The position numbers were made by a program, and so were the translations under genes. The notes beneath the pieces are model-generated. The model worked only from the letters and a program-made list of their open reading frames with translations, ran no database searches and was not told the DNA's origin. From JADJPL01 sp964607915 (GTDB lineage: Bacteria; Bacteroidota; Bacteroidia; Chitinophagales; Saprospiraceae), in NCBI GenBank assembly GCA_964607915.1, contig CAZSMU010000036.1, positions 1 through 26,782 of the forward strand: 26,782 nucleotides of DNA. Direction: 5' to 3'. Positions 25,081-26,782 of the stretch are shown one piece after another (the stretch's first letter is position 1; each line of letters begins with the position of its first letter).

Positions 25081-26782
25081 ATGGATAAAAGATTTACCAC
25101 TGTCCCAATGCGCCTGTATGCGCAAATCCTCTTCCCCCGCACCCTGGCGATAATCCTGTTGTTAGCCCTCGGCATAGGGAGCAACGCCCTGCAGGCCCAG
25201 ACCGTACAGAAACGCCTGTACCTGAGCAGCGGCAATAAGTTGGATCGTTCCAACCCGGCAAACCCACTGGACAATACGATTTCTACCACGGCTGAATTTT
25301 ATAAAAACACGTCTGTACTGTTTTCATCTACCAGCGCGAAAACAAGTCAGAGTGGTGCATCGGGCGGATTGACCTTCTCTTATACCACTGGCTCAGGGAG
25401 CAATCAACTATTGATAGTAGGTATAGCCTGCGAGCCTACTGCTAAAATAGACTCCGTCAAATTTGGCAATTCAAGACTCAGCCTCCTGGATACGGTTCGA
25501 ACCGGAAATACGATCCGGACGGAATTATGGTATCTCGCTAACCCCACGGCTAGTACCACAGCAAATATTATCATCTATTGGACAGGTACCATGGAAGCTA
25601 CCGCGGGTGCAGCGTCTTTTTCCAGTGTCGATCAAACGATTCCATTGGATCAGGTCGTTAAACTCAGCACAAATGCCAACCAATCTTCTCTCGCTGTACC
25701 TTCCGGTTTGGGCGATATTATCTTTGATGTGGTTGGAACCAATGGAAATGCACAAGTGGATACCAGCGGATTTCTGCTGCCGAACCGAACCCTGATCTTT
25801 GCTGACGGTACCAACGATGTTAAATCAGGTTCCTCGCTTCGAAGTGCAACGGTGGGAACGACCACCATGTCCTGGAAAGGCGCCAGTCAATCCTTTGACT
25901 GGGCCCAGCTCGGCGTTGCCATCAAAGGGGAATCCAACGATATCACCTTTTCTTTAGACTCTGCCCTGTGCAGCAACTTTACCATACCCTCCGGGCAACC
26001 CATTACCATAAAGACCTATGCCACGATCACCAGCGGCACGATGCCGAGTACGGCCTATGTCACTGCCGTGCTCTACGGCGCAGGCAACAAACTGGGGGAA
26101 TTCACGACCGCTACCTGGAATGCAAGCGACAGTACCCTCACCTGGACAGGTACGCTGTCTTCCACTGCCAATTTGACTACAGGACAATCTATAGACCTCG
26201 TAATTTTCAACAGTACGCCTTCCGTGCGGTTCAGGCTCAACTACGATGCTGTTACCCGGCCTTCGTATATAGATTTTCCCACCAGTACGTACATAAATGT
26301 AGGAAGCGGTAATATATTCGACGCTTCCTACCCAGGCGGTGCAACCGCTACAAGTACCGAGGGGGGGCGCCCGGTATTCTTACGCGCTACCGCATCCGAC
26401 CCCTTTGGCAATGACGACATCTCCGGCATAGATTTTCAGGTAACCCGCTCCGGTGGCTCAACGACCACCTATACAGGAGTCCTGAAGGCATCCAGCGGCT
26501 GTTCCAGCACCTATGAATACGCCTGGACGCCAAATACCATCGGCACTTATACGATAAACGCCGTGGCAAAAGAAGGTACAGAAGGTACGGTGACGCATAC
26601 GAGGTCCTTATCTTCTACCTTCAGCGTCACCGCACCGCCTTTTGAGGTAGACCATACCCTGGTATCCCCCGTGTCGGGGCCATACAAGCCGGGGGATACG
26701 CTGACCTACCAAATCGTGGTCAGGAATCTTTCCTCTACCAAGAGCATCCCCACCCTTCCCCTGCAGAGCATCTACAACGCGG
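25081..26782 (+). CDS. Secreted repeat-rich surface protein, DUF11-type (3' end outside window)
   Basis: Open for 567 codons to the window edge. It has a signal peptide (about residues 10-40, LAIILLLALGIGSNALQAQ) and then YLSSGNKLDRSNPANPLDN, a lead-in common in large Saprospiria surface proteins. A beta-rich domain (about 70-260) follows, of the type LLIVGIACEPTAKIDSVKFG ... LGVAIKGE that is widespread in bacterial secreted proteins. Ig-like or beta-sandwich segments (about 265-515) come next. The last visible part, VSGPYKPGDTLTYQIVVRN, is the start of a DUF11 (conserved repeat) domain; a sorting domain may lie beyond the edge. It follows the SprB-repeat gene by 39 nt and has its own signal peptide, so it is a separate product probably made from the same transcript. 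Its first several hundred bases are less GC-rich than the upstream gene. Confidence 0.75.
   Translation, partial: MDKRFTTVPMRLYAQILFPRTLAIILLLALGIGSNALQAQTVQKRLYLSSGNKLDRSNPANPLDNTISTTAEFYKNTSVLFSSTSAKTSQSGASGGLTFSYTTGSGSNQLLIVGIACEPTAKIDSVKFGNSRLSLLDTVRTGNTIRTELWYLANPTASTTANIIIYWTGTMEATAGAASFSSVDQTIPLDQVVKLSTNANQSSLAVPSGLGDIIFDVVGTNGNAQVDTSGFLLPNRTLIFADGTNDVKSGSSLRSATVGTTTMSWKGASQSFDWAQLGVAIKGESNDITFSLDSALCSNFTIPSGQPITIKTYATITSGTMPSTAYVTAVLYGAGNKLGEFTTATWNASDSTLTWTGTLSSTANLTTGQSIDLVIFNSTPSVRFRLNYDAVTRPSYIDFPTSTYINVGSGNIFDASYPGGATATSTEGGRPVFLRATASDPFGNDDISGIDFQVTRSGGSTTTYTGVLKASSGCSSTYEYAWTPNTIGTYTINAVAKEGTEGTVTHTRSLSSTFSVTAPPFEVDHTLVSPVSGPYKPGDTLTYQIVVRNLSSTKSIPTLPLQSIYNA

Noticed and set aside
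25020..25100. One gene split by a frameshift between the two secreted proteins
   Set aside because: The second frame begins with its own ATG and a complete signal peptide, so two genes are more likely.

Overview
The window is typical of a Bacteroidota genome, most likely a moderately GC-rich member of the Saprospiria (Lewinella/Haliscomenobacter-like). This is an inference. It rests on a giant secreted protein ending in a type A type IX secretion (T9SS) sorting domain, SprB-type and CHU_C-associated Ig-like adhesin repeats, a lipoprotein signal of the SCKK type, a near absence of Shine-Dalgarno sites, and several TAnnTTTG promoter -7 boxes. No rRNA, tRNA, CRISPR array, transposase or phage gene was seen.

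Layout, left to right. (1) 1-1355, minus: a vanadium-dependent haloperoxidase/PAP2 lipoprotein that runs off the left edge. (2) 1629-6154, plus: a tight three-gene cluster of an SLC45/SUT-like sugar MFS transporter, a GH13 amylosucrase/sucrose hydrolase and an exported paraoxonase-like beta-propeller. The first two look like a small sucrose-utilisation unit. (3) 18049-6182, minus: a 3159-residue T9SS-exported adhesin-like protein (signal peptide, ten tandem four-cysteine Ig-like domains, HYR-like segments, dockerin, cohesin-like domain, sorting domain). Its stop overlaps the start of a LolC/FtsX-like ABC permease, which is followed by a CorA-type metal channel with its own promoter-like box. 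(4) 18339-20426, plus: tyrS and a PhzF-family gene, 3 nt apart. (5) 21898-20441, minus: a type I sulfatase convergent with the PhzF gene. (6) 21899-22482: a long AT-rich intergenic region rich in symmetric motifs. (7) 22483-26782, plus: two consecutive secreted surface proteins, the second cut by the right edge.

The most unusual signals are non-coding. A palindromic interspersed element with core ACTTGTTGCGAGGGRTYGGC occurs as two complete inverted-repeat copies just upstream of exported or membrane protein genes (1552-1613; 22351-22429) and as two solo arms (near 7197 and 20426). One solo arm contributes bases to the stop codons of both convergent genes. Upstream of the 22483 gene, one copy interlocks with a second inverted repeat in a pseudoknot-like or attenuator-like order. 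The same region carries four TTATGC half-sites phased at 10, 10 and 11 bp, and a strong 39-nt hairpin. In the proteins, the TyrRS has a TrpRS-like LTIGNY in place of the usual HIGH signature. The 22483 protein is exported but shows no T9SS sorting domain.
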